This document shows positions 7,242 through 14,526 of a stretch of DNA of 21,321 nucleotides, one piece after another. A program made the translations under genes and the position numbers. The DNA comes from CAZHFA01 sp964534945 (GTDB taxonomy: Bacteria > Bdellovibrionota_C > UBA2361 > CAKMMH01). The DNA lies in assembly GCA_964534945.1 (NCBI GenBank), contig CAZHSB010000027.1:1-21321 (forward strand). The letters run 5' to 3'. A model generated the notes under the pieces. That model worked only from the letters and a program-made list of their open reading frames with translations, made no database searches and was not told the origin of the DNA. How positions within the stretch are numbered: position 1 is the first letter of the stretch; every line of letters begins with the position of its first letter.

Positions 7242-8252
7242 CTATTTTTTACTCCCTGTCTTATTCGTATTTGATGTATGTCCCTCCAATGAAAACCACA
7301 TTCTAAGTGCCATTACTAAACTTGCGATAAATGCACCAAGCGTAATTGCTCTAAAAGCCCCTGTACTTGGTACGCTAAGAAGCCATATTCTAACAGACGG
7401 GAATCCCTGCCATAATTTAACGCCAAATGGAATTTGCCCCAAAATAACAATAAGTGCAGAAAGCATCATTAACAAAGATTCAAGTGACCTTATTTTAAAT
7501 GCTCTATAAGAAGCGGTTGCCACATAAAATCCCAATAAAGAAAACATCGCAATTACTAATGGATTAAAAAGCCCATTGAAGAAAAATAAATATATTTTTT
7601 TTGTTAATGATGTTTGATTTAAAATTTCCAAATATTCTTTATATAATACAGAAAAATTTCTTAATCTTTTTGCTAATAATAAATTATATTTTAAATCATT
7701 TTTATTTTCTGAAATTTTTTGACATGTAGATAAAACATTATCTTTCATTTTTAATAAATCTTTTGTTATATCTGAATGAATATTTTTATCAATATTTACG
7801 TTATTTATTGATACAGTTACGCTTTCTAATAATTTTTCATTTCTTAAATCTTGTGGTAATACGTCTTGTTTATTTACTCCCCTTGAATCTTCAACTATGG
7901 TTTTTGAAAAAGATGATAAATTTTGAAATATCTTTGCTTTTGAAACATTTTTTTCTTCTACTACCCAATCAAGCGATAAGACAATAAGCATAATAAATAG
8001 AGAAACTAATAAACTAATACTAAAAAAATAATCTTTTTTCTTTAAAAGAATCTTATTTAAATGAAGTGACAATAAATTTATAAGTCCCAGCCAAACAGCC
8101 ATGGCTCCCATTGTGATAAATCCGACAGTGATGCTTTCATGATATTTTTCAAAATCAAATCCCAAAAATTCAGGAGGCAAAACAAACTCCAAGAAGAAAT
8201 AAAGTCCTCCTAAAAAAGTAAAAATTTTTATCAATAATATTTTTATATTCAT
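7242..8252 (-). CDS. Conserved membrane protein, gene 3 of the DUF6754 operon
   Basis: From the ATG at 8252 the protein has 336 residues. I prefer this start over the TTG at 8276 because it follows the DUF6754 stop by a single base (TAA-G-ATG), whereas the TTG would overlap 23 bases without a better ribosome site. Three N-terminal helices (about 6-25, 41-63, 77-96) are followed by a hydrophilic, probably helical domain (about 97-217) and then by further helices (about 220-247, 258-273, 302-320). The segment FYVATASYRAFKIRSLESLLMML (242-264), then LGQIPFG (271-277) and the final FRAITLGAFIASLVMALRMW, resemble motifs I recall from uncharacterised membrane proteins encoded with DUF6754. No catalytic motif is visible. 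The central domain would be the natural place for partner binding. Confidence 0.72.
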   Translation of the reverse strand: MNIKILLIKIFTFLGGLYFFLEFVLPPEFLGFDFEKYHESITVGFITMGAMAVWLGLINLLSLHLNKILLKKKDYFFSISLLVSLFIMLIVLSLDWVVEEKNVSKAKIFQNLSSFSKTIVEDSRGVNKQDVLPQDLRNEKLLESVTVSINNVNIDKNIHSDITKDLLKMKDNVLSTCQKISENKNDLKYNLLLAKRLRNFSVLYKEYLEILNQTSLTKKIYLFFFNGLFNPLVIAMFSLLGFYVATASYRAFKIRSLESLLMMLSALIVILGQIPFGVKLWQGFPSVRIWLLSVPSTGAFRAITLGAFIASLVMALRMWFSLEGHTSNTNKTGSKK

Positions 8253-8253
8253 C

Positions 8254-9042
8254 TTACAACTTAAAAAAGTAATCAATATTCTTTATTCCAAGTGTCGGAA
8301 AAACACTGTTTAATGTAGCGATTAAGCTTCCTAAAATTATTATAAAAAATATAAACAGTTTTGTTCTATCTTGTGTATAAAGGCACGCCATTTCAAGTGG
8401 ATTTTTTGTTAAATAAGATGAAGTAGCAAAAAGCTCCTCTCCTATTAATGTATAATCACAAGATGCTATAAAAAAAGCTACTTGCTCTGGACTTACCGTT
8501 GCGCCAACTTGTATTGCACCAATTTCTTTTCCTGCCTCTGCAAGGATTAGTGATTCTGCAGAAAAGGAACCGAATAAAAAAGTAGCAGCAACTTTTTCTC
8601 TCTTTATCATTCCAATATATCCAGAAGCAAAAGCAAATTGTTCATCAGATAAAAAACGAATATCTTTTTTATCAAAATAACTTTGACGCGATGTTTCTTC
8701 GTAAGCATCTTTTACGACTTCTTCAACTACAGCCATTACTTCTGGCATATATTGAGGCACCAAAAGACGATTTTTATATGTGGCAGATTTTTTTGCAACG
8801 TAATTTAAAACACCAAGACATGCATATAAAATTGGACCAATACTACTTAATCCTGTCGAAAAAGAAATTGGACGTCCAAGTTCTCCTGCCACACCACAAA
8901 CTTCATCAATGGCATCTATTCCTGCAATTTTTCTAATAAATAAATCCGAATTTTTCTTTGTTTTTCTTAAATAAAAAATTAAAAGAAAGATAAAGGAAAA
9001 TATTAAAATTATGATCGTTAAATTTGCGTGTTCAAAAGCCAT
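8254..9042 (-). CDS. DUF6754-type membrane-anchored protein, gene 2 of the operon
   Basis: The 262-residue protein has one N-terminal helix (about 8-25), a soluble alpha/beta domain (about 34-225) and a C-terminal helix (about 228-246). Its domain begins RKIAGIDAIDEVCGVAGELGRPISF (37-61) and continues with LSDEQFAFASGYIGMIKREK (131-150), FLFGSFSAESLILAEAG (155-171) and FIASCDYTLIGEELFATSSYL (191-211). This order matches my recollection of the DUF6754 family (typically GxDAIxEAxGRAxExGRP... TDEQFAYAxxV... SLILAExG... CDYTLIGEELYAASAYL), whose function is unknown. The basic RKTKK after the first helix suggests a cytoplasmic domain. An AAGGA lies upstream of the ATG, seven bases after the preceding gene. 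It is probably the cytoplasmic core of a membrane complex. Confidence 0.82.
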   Translation of the reverse strand: MAFEHANLTIIILIFSFIFLLIFYLRKTKKNSDLFIRKIAGIDAIDEVCGVAGELGRPISFSTGLSSIGPILYACLGVLNYVAKKSATYKNRLLVPQYMPEVMAVVEEVVKDAYEETSRQSYFDKKDIRFLSDEQFAFASGYIGMIKREKVAATFLFGSFSAESLILAEAGKEIGAIQVGATVSPEQVAFFIASCDYTLIGEELFATSSYLTKNPLEMACLYTQDRTKLFIFFIIILGSLIATLNSVFPTLGIKNIDYFFKL

Positions 9043-9049
9043 TTTCTAT

Positions 9050-9325
9050 TTATCCTTTTGCCTTTAGCTTTTTATCTAAACAGGATAAAAAGGCATTATA
9101 ATTTTCTTGGCTATTAAATATAGAACAAAAATTATCCATTGATTCTTTTTTTAAAAACAATCTTAAAAATGGCATAAAGGCCAACAGAATTTGACTTGTT
9201 AAATTTTGAAGTGGTCTATGAGCTTCTAAGAAAAATAGCAAAACCTCCCCCATTCCTTTTTTGCAAAAAGTACCAGCTAAATTTTCATAAATTTTTATTT
9301 CTTGATTTTCTTTACTTTGTTCCAA
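9050..9325 (-). CDS. Small conserved protein, gene 1 of the DUF6754 operon
   Basis: The ORF encodes 91 residues if the TTG at 9325 is used; the only in-frame ATG (codon 25) would remove conserved-looking sequence. Notable is the segment MGEVLLFFLEAHRPLQNLTSQILLAFMPFLRLFL (25-58). 'FLExHRPL...SQ' followed by a hydrophobic stretch is a motif I recall from small uncharacterised proteins encoded with DUF6754. The hydrophobic stretch of about 45-58 could be a weak membrane helix or an amphipathic interaction surface. It is the first gene of the minus-strand operon and ends seven bases before the DUF6754 start. The 105 bases upstream contain only AT-rich sequence, including a TTTTTTATAAAAAA palindrome; no strong promoter is evident. 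Confidence 0.65.
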   Translation of the reverse strand: MEQSKENQEIKIYENLAGTFCKKGMGEVLLFFLEAHRPLQNLTSQILLAFMPFLRLFLKKESMDNFCSIFNSQENYNAFLSCLDKKLKAKG

Positions 9326-9430
9326 AATTCTTTTTTATAAAAAACTCGTCCCTCTAAATTTATATTAAACGTATATTTTTCGAAAGGTTAGAAATTTGAA
9401 TATAAAGGAATATGAAAATATTTATTTAAT

Positions 9431-10588
9431 TTATGGAATTACACTACTTGTTTCTTTAAAGTTTATTATCCTAATATTATTTTGAGTGGTTTCAAAATCT
9501 CCTGAATATATAACCGTAGGATTAGTAACTTCTTCTGAAAAATCTTTAAATTTATTTAAAGAAGTAGCAAAAGAATGGTTATATGTGCTAGCAGACTTTA
9601 TTTCTATTGGCGTGAGGGTTCTTTTTGAATCGATAATTAAATCAATTTCAAAGCCATTTTTATCTCTAAAAAAATATAGATTTGGGATTTCCCCCTTGTT
9701 ATAACAAGTTTTTAATGCCTCAACTATAACTAAATTTTCAAACAAATTTCCTAAAAGAGGATCTCGAGAAACTTGAGAAATATCATTTATTCCTAAAAGA
9801 TATGCGACTAGTCCTATTTCTGTAAAATATATTTTTTGAGATTTAATAAGTCTTTTCCCAAAATTTTTAAAGTAACATGGCAATCGGTAAATAATATAAC
9901 TAGCTTCAAGAATAGAAAGCCAAGAAGATAGAGTCGGTGTAGACACTCCAACTTCATTACTCATTGAGCTTAAATTTACTAATTGCCCGACTCTTCCTGC
10001 TAATAATTTTATAAAGATCTCAAAAGAATGTTGATTAGAAATATTTACTAGTTGTCTTACATCACGCTCAACGTATGTCGCGTAGTAATTAGAATAATAT
10101 AAACTAGGATCTATATTTTTTTGATGAATAGCAGGCATAAAACCTTTTAAAATATATTCATCTCGATCCAATATTATGTTGTTCATTGATAATTCTTCTA
10201 TCGATAGTGGAAGCAATTTTAATATACCAGTACGACCTGAAAGCGATTGAGAAATTTTTTCATGCATTTTTGGTTGATGAGATCCTGTTAAAATAAACAT
10301 TCCGTTTTTTTGTTTCTTATCAGCCAATACTTGTATGACGCTAAGAATTTCTGGAACTCTTTGAACCTCATCTATAATAATCGGAGTCGGATATTTCTTG
10401 AATAACCCATATGGATCTTCCATAGCTAGTTGCCTATCTTGTGGTTCTTCCAAATTAACATATGAATAATTTTTAAAATACTCTTTTGCTAACGTTGTCT
10501 TACCAGATTGTCTTGGACCTAAAATAGTAACTACAGGAAATACTTCAGATAGATTCTTCAACGCCCCAATTATTCTTCTGCTTATCAT
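9431..10588 (-). CDS. AAA_14/DUF4143 family ATPase
   Basis: The 385-residue protein belongs to the large accessory family of ATPases with an N-terminal AAA_14 domain and a C-terminal DUF4143 domain. Walker A is GPRQSGKT (24-31), Walker B is IIIDE (70-74), the sensor region is LTGSHQ (100-105) and an arginine follows in LSGRTG (116-121). Near the C-terminus the pattern GFEIDLII...LTPIEIKSA is typical of the restriction-nuclease-like fold in this family. The biological role of these proteins is not settled; they are often strain-variable cargo with patchy distribution. The ATG is preceded by GAGGA twelve bases away. It is separated by 105 bases from the downstream DUF6754 operon, to which it need not belong, and has no partner here. 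Confidence 0.9.
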   Translation of the reverse strand: MISRRIIGALKNLSEVFPVVTILGPRQSGKTTLAKEYFKNYSYVNLEEPQDRQLAMEDPYGLFKKYPTPIIIDEVQRVPEILSVIQVLADKKQKNGMFILTGSHQPKMHEKISQSLSGRTGILKLLPLSIEELSMNNIILDRDEYILKGFMPAIHQKNIDPSLYYSNYYATYVERDVRQLVNISNQHSFEIFIKLLAGRVGQLVNLSSMSNEVGVSTPTLSSWLSILEASYIIYRLPCYFKNFGKRLIKSQKIYFTEIGLVAYLLGINDISQVSRDPLLGNLFENLVIVEALKTCYNKGEIPNLYFFRDKNGFEIDLIIDSKRTLTPIEIKSASTYNHSFATSLNKFKDFSEEVTNPTVIYSGDFETTQNNIRIINFKETSSVIP

Positions 10589-10646
10589 TTTTTTTATTGT
10601 TCCTCAAAATTCTTAAATTTTCTAATAATAAATAGATACACTAAGA

Positions 10647-10683
10647 TTAGGCATTTGTAAAGTTGAACTTTCATTTTGCCTAA
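10647..10683. repeat. Bipartite inverted repeat TTAGGCA...TGCCTAA
   Basis: A seven-base stem, TTAGGCA (10647-10653) with TGCCTAA (10677-10683), encloses a four-by-four internal loop and then an inner AAAGTT/AACTTT stem. It lies in the 185 bases between ydbC and the ATPase gene, both on the minus strand. No U-run follows on the minus strand, so it looks more like an operator or a weak terminator than a standard intrinsic terminator. Nothing else is recognisable in 10589-10773. Confidence 0.4.
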
Positions 10684-10773
10684 AATTAAACTTTTTATAA
10701 TAAATTCAATGCATTAAAATATGCAGAAAAATAAAAATTCTTCAACAATAAATGATAAACTTTATTAAAAACT

Positions 10774-10992
10774 TTACTGAATATTTGAAATAATTTCTTT
10801 TAATTTAAGAAGTTCTTCTTTTGTTAATGTTGCGCCCTTTCCCATTCTTTCATGTTCAGGAGCCCAATCACGGATATCATACTTTGGTGTTCCGTCATTC
10901 CAACTTACAAGATTAATTTCTTTTGACCAACCTTTTCCATTTTCTGATAATACTCCAATTTTTTCTACAATCTCATATTTAATATCTGCCAT
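10774..10992 (-). CDS. ydbC: YdbC/PC4-family single-stranded DNA-binding protein
   Basis: The 72-residue protein matches the bacterial PC4-like YdbC family end to end: an opening IKYEIVEKIGVLSE strand pair (4-17), then GWSKEINLVSWNDGTPKYDIRDW (21-43), then a C-terminal helix starting LTKEELLKLKE (56-66). Family members dimerise and bind single-stranded DNA or RNA with little sequence preference; they resemble the eukaryotic cofactor PC4. The length is normal for the family. A GGAG seven bases before the ATG gives a clear ribosome-binding site. It diverges from ogt, with which it may share the control region. Confidence 0.92.
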   Translation of the reverse strand: MADIKYEIVEKIGVLSENGKGWSKEINLVSWNDGTPKYDIRDWAPEHERMGKGATLTKEELLKLKEIISNIQ

Positions 10993-11043
10993 TTGTTTTC
11001 TCCATTAATATTTGTTATCTATCTGTTTGCTATTTCTACATTC

Positions 11044-11091
11044 ATTTGCAAATAATGTTAAATATTATTCCAATATCATATTTTTGCAAAT
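11044..11091. promoter_or_regulatory. Twin TTTGCAAAT sites in the ydbC-ogt divergent region
   Basis: The divergent intergenic region (10993-11166) contains ATTTGCAAAT, a perfect palindrome, at 11044-11053, and TTTTGCAAAT at 11082-11091. Their centres are 38 bases apart, near four helical turns, on the same face of the helix. An AATAAT/ATTATT inverted repeat lies between them. This arrangement is operator-like, but the regulator is unknown and chance cannot be excluded in such AT-rich DNA. Confidence 0.35.
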
Positions 11092-11166
11092 CAACTAAAT
11101 ATAGTTCGAAAAAAAGATAGCAATTGTTACCTTTTTATATTGCCGTACTTTATTTTTTTTAAATTT

Positions 11167-11658
11167 ATGATAAAAAATGATCCTATGGCAAGAAGCTATG
11201 CGATCTATAAACTAAAATTTGGATATTTTCGAATTGAGCAAGAAGATAATACCATTATCTATCTTAAGCGAATCTCTAAAAAACCAACCAAAATGGGAAC
11301 TCCCACAACATTAACTAATTTAGTTGCTAGGCAGCTTAGAAGATATTTTAATGGAGAACAAAAACAACTTAATTTTCCATATAAACTTTATGGTACTAAT
11401 TTTCAAAAACAAGTTTGGGAAGAACTTATAAAAATTCCCTATGGAGAAACCTGCTCTTATAAACAAATTGCTATGAAAATTGGGAATCCTAATGCAAGTC
11501 GAGCAATCGGAATGGCGAACAATAAAAATCCGATAACTATCATGATACCTTGTCATAGAGTCATCGGATCAAACGGAAATCTAACGGGATATTCTGGAGG
11601 ATTATCTATGAAAATAGCAATCTTAAAAATCGAAAGTGAAAATAAAATAACTTTATAG
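11167..11658 (+). CDS. ogt: O6-alkylguanine-DNA alkyltransferase
   Basis: This is the DNA repair protein that moves an alkyl group from O6-alkylguanine to its own cysteine in a suicide reaction. The DNA-binding/active-site domain is complete: TNFQKQVWEELIKIPYGETCSY, the ASRAIGMANNKNP motif, and the active site PCHRV with the acceptor cysteine at residue 129, followed by GNLTGYSGG. The N-terminal domain is short. I start at ATG 11167 (163 residues); the next ATG at 11185 is equally possible, and a TTG at 11140 is unlikely. None has a clear Shine-Dalgarno. The C-terminus after GYSGGL is of normal length, so the protein looks intact. A hisE remnant begins within its last codons, in another frame. 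Confidence 0.93.
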   Translation: MIKNDPMARSYAIYKLKFGYFRIEQEDNTIIYLKRISKKPTKMGTPTTLTNLVARQLRRYFNGEQKQLNFPYKLYGTNFQKQVWEELIKIPYGETCSYKQIAMKIGNPNASRAIGMANNKNPITIMIPCHRVIGSNGNLTGYSGGLSMKIAILKIESENKITL

Positions 11659-11759
11659 ATGAAGCTTCAGATTTACTCTTTCACTTTCTTGTTTTATTAA
11701 ATTCAAAAGGATATAAATTACAAGATGTTTCAAGATTTTTAAGAGCCAGAAATAAGTAA
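11646..11759 (+). pseudogene. hisE: 3' remnant of hisE (phosphoribosyl-ATP pyrophosphatase)
   Basis: In the frame beginning at 11646, 37 codons end at TAA 11757-11759. From 11658 they read DEASDLLFHFLVLLNSKGY and then KLQDVSRFLRARNK. This is the conserved C-terminal helix pair of HisE (compare the family pattern E-A-A-D-L-L-[FY]-H-L-L-V-L-L...). The N-terminal two thirds, with the metal-binding glutamates, are missing: the frame is closed by TAA at 11643-11645 and the upstream DNA is ogt in a different frame. There is no start codon. HisE normally works in histidine synthesis; this copy cannot. A deletion or the insertion of ogt has probably truncated it, and an intact copy may exist elsewhere. 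Confidence 0.8.
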
Positions 11760-11774
11760 TATAAAGATTCTAAC

Positions 11775-11808
11775 GGCGTATAAAATTATTTTTTTATACA
11801 CCTTTTTT
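11775..11808 (+). terminator. Intrinsic terminator after ogt/hisE remnant
   Basis: GGCGTATAAAA (11775-11785) pairs with TTTTATACACC (11792-11802) with one mismatch and a six-base loop, followed by TTTTTT (11803-11808). The position fits the original end of the hisE transcript and would now terminate ogt transcription before the ABC-F gene. Confidence 0.7.
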
Positions 11809-11869
11809 ATTATCTAATTTTTCTTTACACTATTTTTATTTGAATAAAATAATTTTAAAAACTTAACAA

Positions 11870-13690
11870 ATGATTGAAATACTTAATATATCAAAAAGCT
11901 ATGGTGAAAGGACTCTATTTGAAGATGTAAGCTTTATCGTAAATAATGGTGAACGCGTTGGAGTACTTGGATTAAATGGTTCTGGAAAAACTACTCTTTT
12001 TAGAATTTTAACAGGACAAGAACATATTGATAATGGAAATATTAAAATTCCTCAAGGTTATAAGATAGGGTATTTAACTCAAATTCTATCATTTAAAGAA
12101 AAAAATATTTTAGAAGAAGCGATAAGCGCAATTCCTAAAAAAGATGACGGCGAAGATCAAGATTATTTAGCAAAAGCTATGCTTCAAGGATTAGGATTTC
12201 CACAGGAATCCTTTTTAAAATCCCCCAATATGCTTTCTGGAGGTTATCAAGTAAGACTGCAACTTATAAAATTACTTTTAACAAATCCAGATCTTTTATT
12301 ACTCGATGAACCAAGTAACTATCTTGATATTGTGTCTTTAAGATGGCTTACAAAATTTTTGCGCAATTGGAAAAATGAGCTTTTACTTATTAGTCATGAT
12401 AGAAATTTTGTAAATGATGTTGTAACTCACGTAATTGGGATTCATAGAAAAAAAATAATAAAAGTAAAAGGTAAAATCGAGGATTATGAAAGAATCATCG
12501 AAGAAAAAGAAACTTTATATGAAAAAACAAGATTAAATCAAGAAGCAAAAATTGCCCATATGGAAGATTTCATAAAGAAACTTGGAGCAAAGGCAACTAA
12601 AGCAAAAAGTGCTCAATCTAGGGTTAAAGCATTAGAAAAGATTGACAGGTTATCAGAACTTCAACAAATAAAGACATTGGAGTTTAAATTTCCAGAAGAA
12701 CCACTTCTTGGAAAAAATGCGATGACTATTTCAAATTTATCTTTTGGTTTTGCAAAAAATAATTTACTAATTAAAGATTTAAATTTTATTGTATCAAAGA
12801 AAGATAGAATTGGAATTATAGGAAAAAATGGAAAGGGAAAAACTACTTTACTTAGACTTTTAGCAGGAGAACTTTTACCAATAACTGGAAGTGTCACAAC
12901 TGCCCCTCTTGCAAAACTTGGATATTTTGGTCAAACAAATATTGAAAGATTAGATAAAAAATTAACTGTTGAAGAGGAAATATCATCTGCCAATCCTGAC
13001 AGTAGTCGTACAAAAGTTAGAAGCATTTGTGGGCTTATGATGTTTTCTGGAGATGACGCGACAAAAAAAGTTGAGGTGTTATCTGGAGGAGAAAAAAGTA
13101 GAGTTTTGCTTGGAAAATTACTTTCAAATCCCACAAATGTTTTACTTTTAGATGAGCCAACAAATCACTTAGATATGGCTTCAACAGATGCCTTGATTAG
13201 CGCATCACAAAAATTTAATGGTGCTGTATTAGTCGTAACACATAGCGAAATGATTTTACGAAAACTTGTAAATCGTCTTATTGTTTTTGATGATGATAAA
13301 TGTTTTATTTTTGAAGGTTCGTATGATGATTTTTTAACTCGTATAGGTTGGAAAGATGAAGGGATAGAAACAAAAAAAGAAAAACAAACTTTATCAACTA
13401 ACAATAAAAAAGAAGCTAGAAAAGCGCGTGCAGAAGAATTAAAAAAGGCAAATCAAATTTTAAAACCACTAAAAAAAGAAGTTGAAGAATTAGAAGAAAA
13501 AATTACGACAAAAGAAGTAAAGTTAAAAGAATTGGAAGAAAAGCTAATCACTCTCTACAACGATACATATTCTGAAGAAGTAAAAAATTTAGAAAAAGAA
13601 ATTACGTTTTTAAAACATGATATAGATAAACTTTTTTCCGAGCTTGAAAAAGCATCTAAAAAATTAGATAACGCCATGAAAGAAATCTAA
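11870..13690 (+). CDS. ABC-F family ATPase (Uup/EttA-like)
   Basis: The 606-residue protein has two ABC domains in one chain and no membrane segments, the plan of ABC-F translation or ribosome-associated factors. Domain 1: Walker A GLNGSGKT (34-41), signature LSGGY (122-126), Walker B LLLLDEPSN (142-150), His176. Domain 2: Walker A GKNGKGKT (318-325), signature LSGGEKS (404-410), Walker B LLLLDEPTNHLD (425-435), His458. Between them lies the charged ABC-F linker (about 195-270). A long Lys/Glu-rich coiled coil (about 512-603) closes the protein, as in Uup and YdiF types. It likely acts on ribosomes, relieving stalls. Resistance by target protection is possible in this family but nothing here points to it. 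The ATG lacks a visible Shine-Dalgarno. Confidence 0.92.
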   Translation: MIEILNISKSYGERTLFEDVSFIVNNGERVGVLGLNGSGKTTLFRILTGQEHIDNGNIKIPQGYKIGYLTQILSFKEKNILEEAISAIPKKDDGEDQDYLAKAMLQGLGFPQESFLKSPNMLSGGYQVRLQLIKLLLTNPDLLLLDEPSNYLDIVSLRWLTKFLRNWKNELLLISHDRNFVNDVVTHVIGIHRKKIIKVKGKIEDYERIIEEKETLYEKTRLNQEAKIAHMEDFIKKLGAKATKAKSAQSRVKALEKIDRLSELQQIKTLEFKFPEEPLLGKNAMTISNLSFGFAKNNLLIKDLNFIVSKKDRIGIIGKNGKGKTTLLRLLAGELLPITGSVTTAPLAKLGYFGQTNIERLDKKLTVEEEISSANPDSSRTKVRSICGLMMFSGDDATKKVEVLSGGEKSRVLLGKLLSNPTNVLLLDEPTNHLDMASTDALISASQKFNGAVLVVTHSEMILRKLVNRLIVFDDDKCFIFEGSYDDFLTRIGWKDEGIETKKEKQTLSTNNKKEARKARAEELKKANQILKPLKKEVEELEEKITTKEVKLKELEEKLITLYNDTYSEEVKNLEKEITFLKHDIDKLFSELEKASKKLDNAMKEI

Positions 13691-13722
13691 TCTAACTTAA
13701 ATTAGTCTAATTTAGATTAGAT
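13685..13722. terminator. Bidirectional terminator-like inverted repeat
   Basis: ATCTAATCTAA (13685-13695), which includes the ABC-F stop codon, pairs with TTAGATTAGAT (13712-13722) as an 11-base stem; further ATTAG/CTAAT pairing lies inside. It sits between two convergent genes, where a shared terminator is expected. The stem is AT-rich and lacks strong U-tracts, so efficiency is uncertain. Confidence 0.5.
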
Positions 13723-13747
13723 AAAATAAATCACAAAAAACTTTTAT

Positions 13748-14497
13748 TTAATTTCTTAAAGAAATAACTTTAGCTGGACATCCTGCGACAACACTATTTT
13801 CTGGAACATTATCTTTTACAAATGAATGTGCACCGACTATTGAATTATTTCCTATTGTAACTCCATCTAAAATCGTGGAACGCGTGCCTATCCAACAATT
13901 TTCTCCTATTGTAACGCCTCCCTTTATATCCATGCCTTTAGAAATCCTACTTTCATTTGAAATTAATGATATTTTATGATTCCCTGGGCCTATATAACAA
14001 TATGCAGAAATAAGAGTACTTTTTTTTATCGTGATTTTTGATTGCGTTGCAATTCTACAAAATGAACTTATATTAACACCATCTTCTAAAGTAATTTTTG
14101 CATTTTTTGCAATTAAAAAAGAATTTCTTCCAACCAAAACTGAATTACCAAGTGAAATAAAAGATTCTTCTCCTCTTGCATCAATAAGGACGTCATCTTC
14201 TAACAAAACATTATCTTTAAAAATAATTTTAGATGGTGTCCTTATTTTTACATCTTTTCCAATATAAGGGCGTTTCCCTACAGAATTTAGAAATAACTTA
14301 TAAAGAAACATACGGGCGCCAACACCAAAAACACTCGGTGTAAGGTTTGCCACAAATTCTAAAAATTCGTATGAAAATAAATTAAAATATGATTTTTCTT
14401 TTCCAACGATTAAATCTTTATACAAAGAAAGAGGACAAGCTTTTTCATCTGTGTATTTTTCTTGCTCTGGACTTACATCAAAATCTTTATTCATCAT
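13748..14497 (-). CDS. Left-handed beta-helix (hexapeptide repeat) acyltransferase
   Basis: The 249-residue protein has many hexapeptide repeats ([LIV]-G-x4) from about 77 to 226, for example SLGNSVLVGRNSF and VTIGENCWIGTRSTILDGVTIGNNSIVGA, which fold into a left-handed beta-helix. The probable catalytic histidine is His174 in GPGNH. The ending VPENSVVAGCPAKVI (231-245) is typical of sugar O-acetyltransferases of the Maa/NodL/WcaB kind. The N-terminal 75 residues are a helical extension without membrane helix. It likely acylates a sugar in surface polysaccharide or lipid; the substrate cannot be told. It lies 29 bases downstream of gyrB on the same strand and may be read from its promoter. 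Two adjacent ATGs (14497, 14494) are possible starts. Confidence 0.88.
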   Translation of the reverse strand: MMNKDFDVSPEQEKYTDEKACPLSLYKDLIVGKEKSYFNLFSYEFLEFVANLTPSVFGVGARMFLYKLFLNSVGKRPYIGKDVKIRTPSKIIFKDNVLLEDDVLIDARGEESFISLGNSVLVGRNSFLIAKNAKITLEDGVNISSFCRIATQSKITIKKSTLISAYCYIGPGNHKISLISNESRISKGMDIKGGVTIGENCWIGTRSTILDGVTIGNNSIVGAHSFVKDNVPENSVVAGCPAKVISLRN

Positions 14498-14526
14498 AAA
14501 TTTTTATAAAAATTATTATTTATAAA

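Noticed and set aside
8253..8276. TTG start for operon gene 3 overlapping DUF6754
   Set aside because: The ATG at 8252 follows the upstream stop by one base, giving a simpler coupled arrangement.
9431..10588. AAA_14/DUF4143 ATPase as part of a defence island with the R-M system
   Set aside because: It is 4 kb away from the R-M cassette, separated by the DUF6754 operon, and has no toxin, antitoxin or nuclease partner.
11140..11166. Nine-codon N-terminal extension of ogt from a TTG
   Set aside because: No ribosome-binding site, an unusual start codon and a sequence unlike the family; ATG 11167 or 11185 is preferred.
13748..14497. Hexapeptide acyltransferase as LpxA or LpxD of lipid A synthesis
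   Set aside because: The ending VVAGCPAKVI and the repeat layout fit O-acetyltransferases of the Maa/NodL kind, and no lpx genes are nearby.
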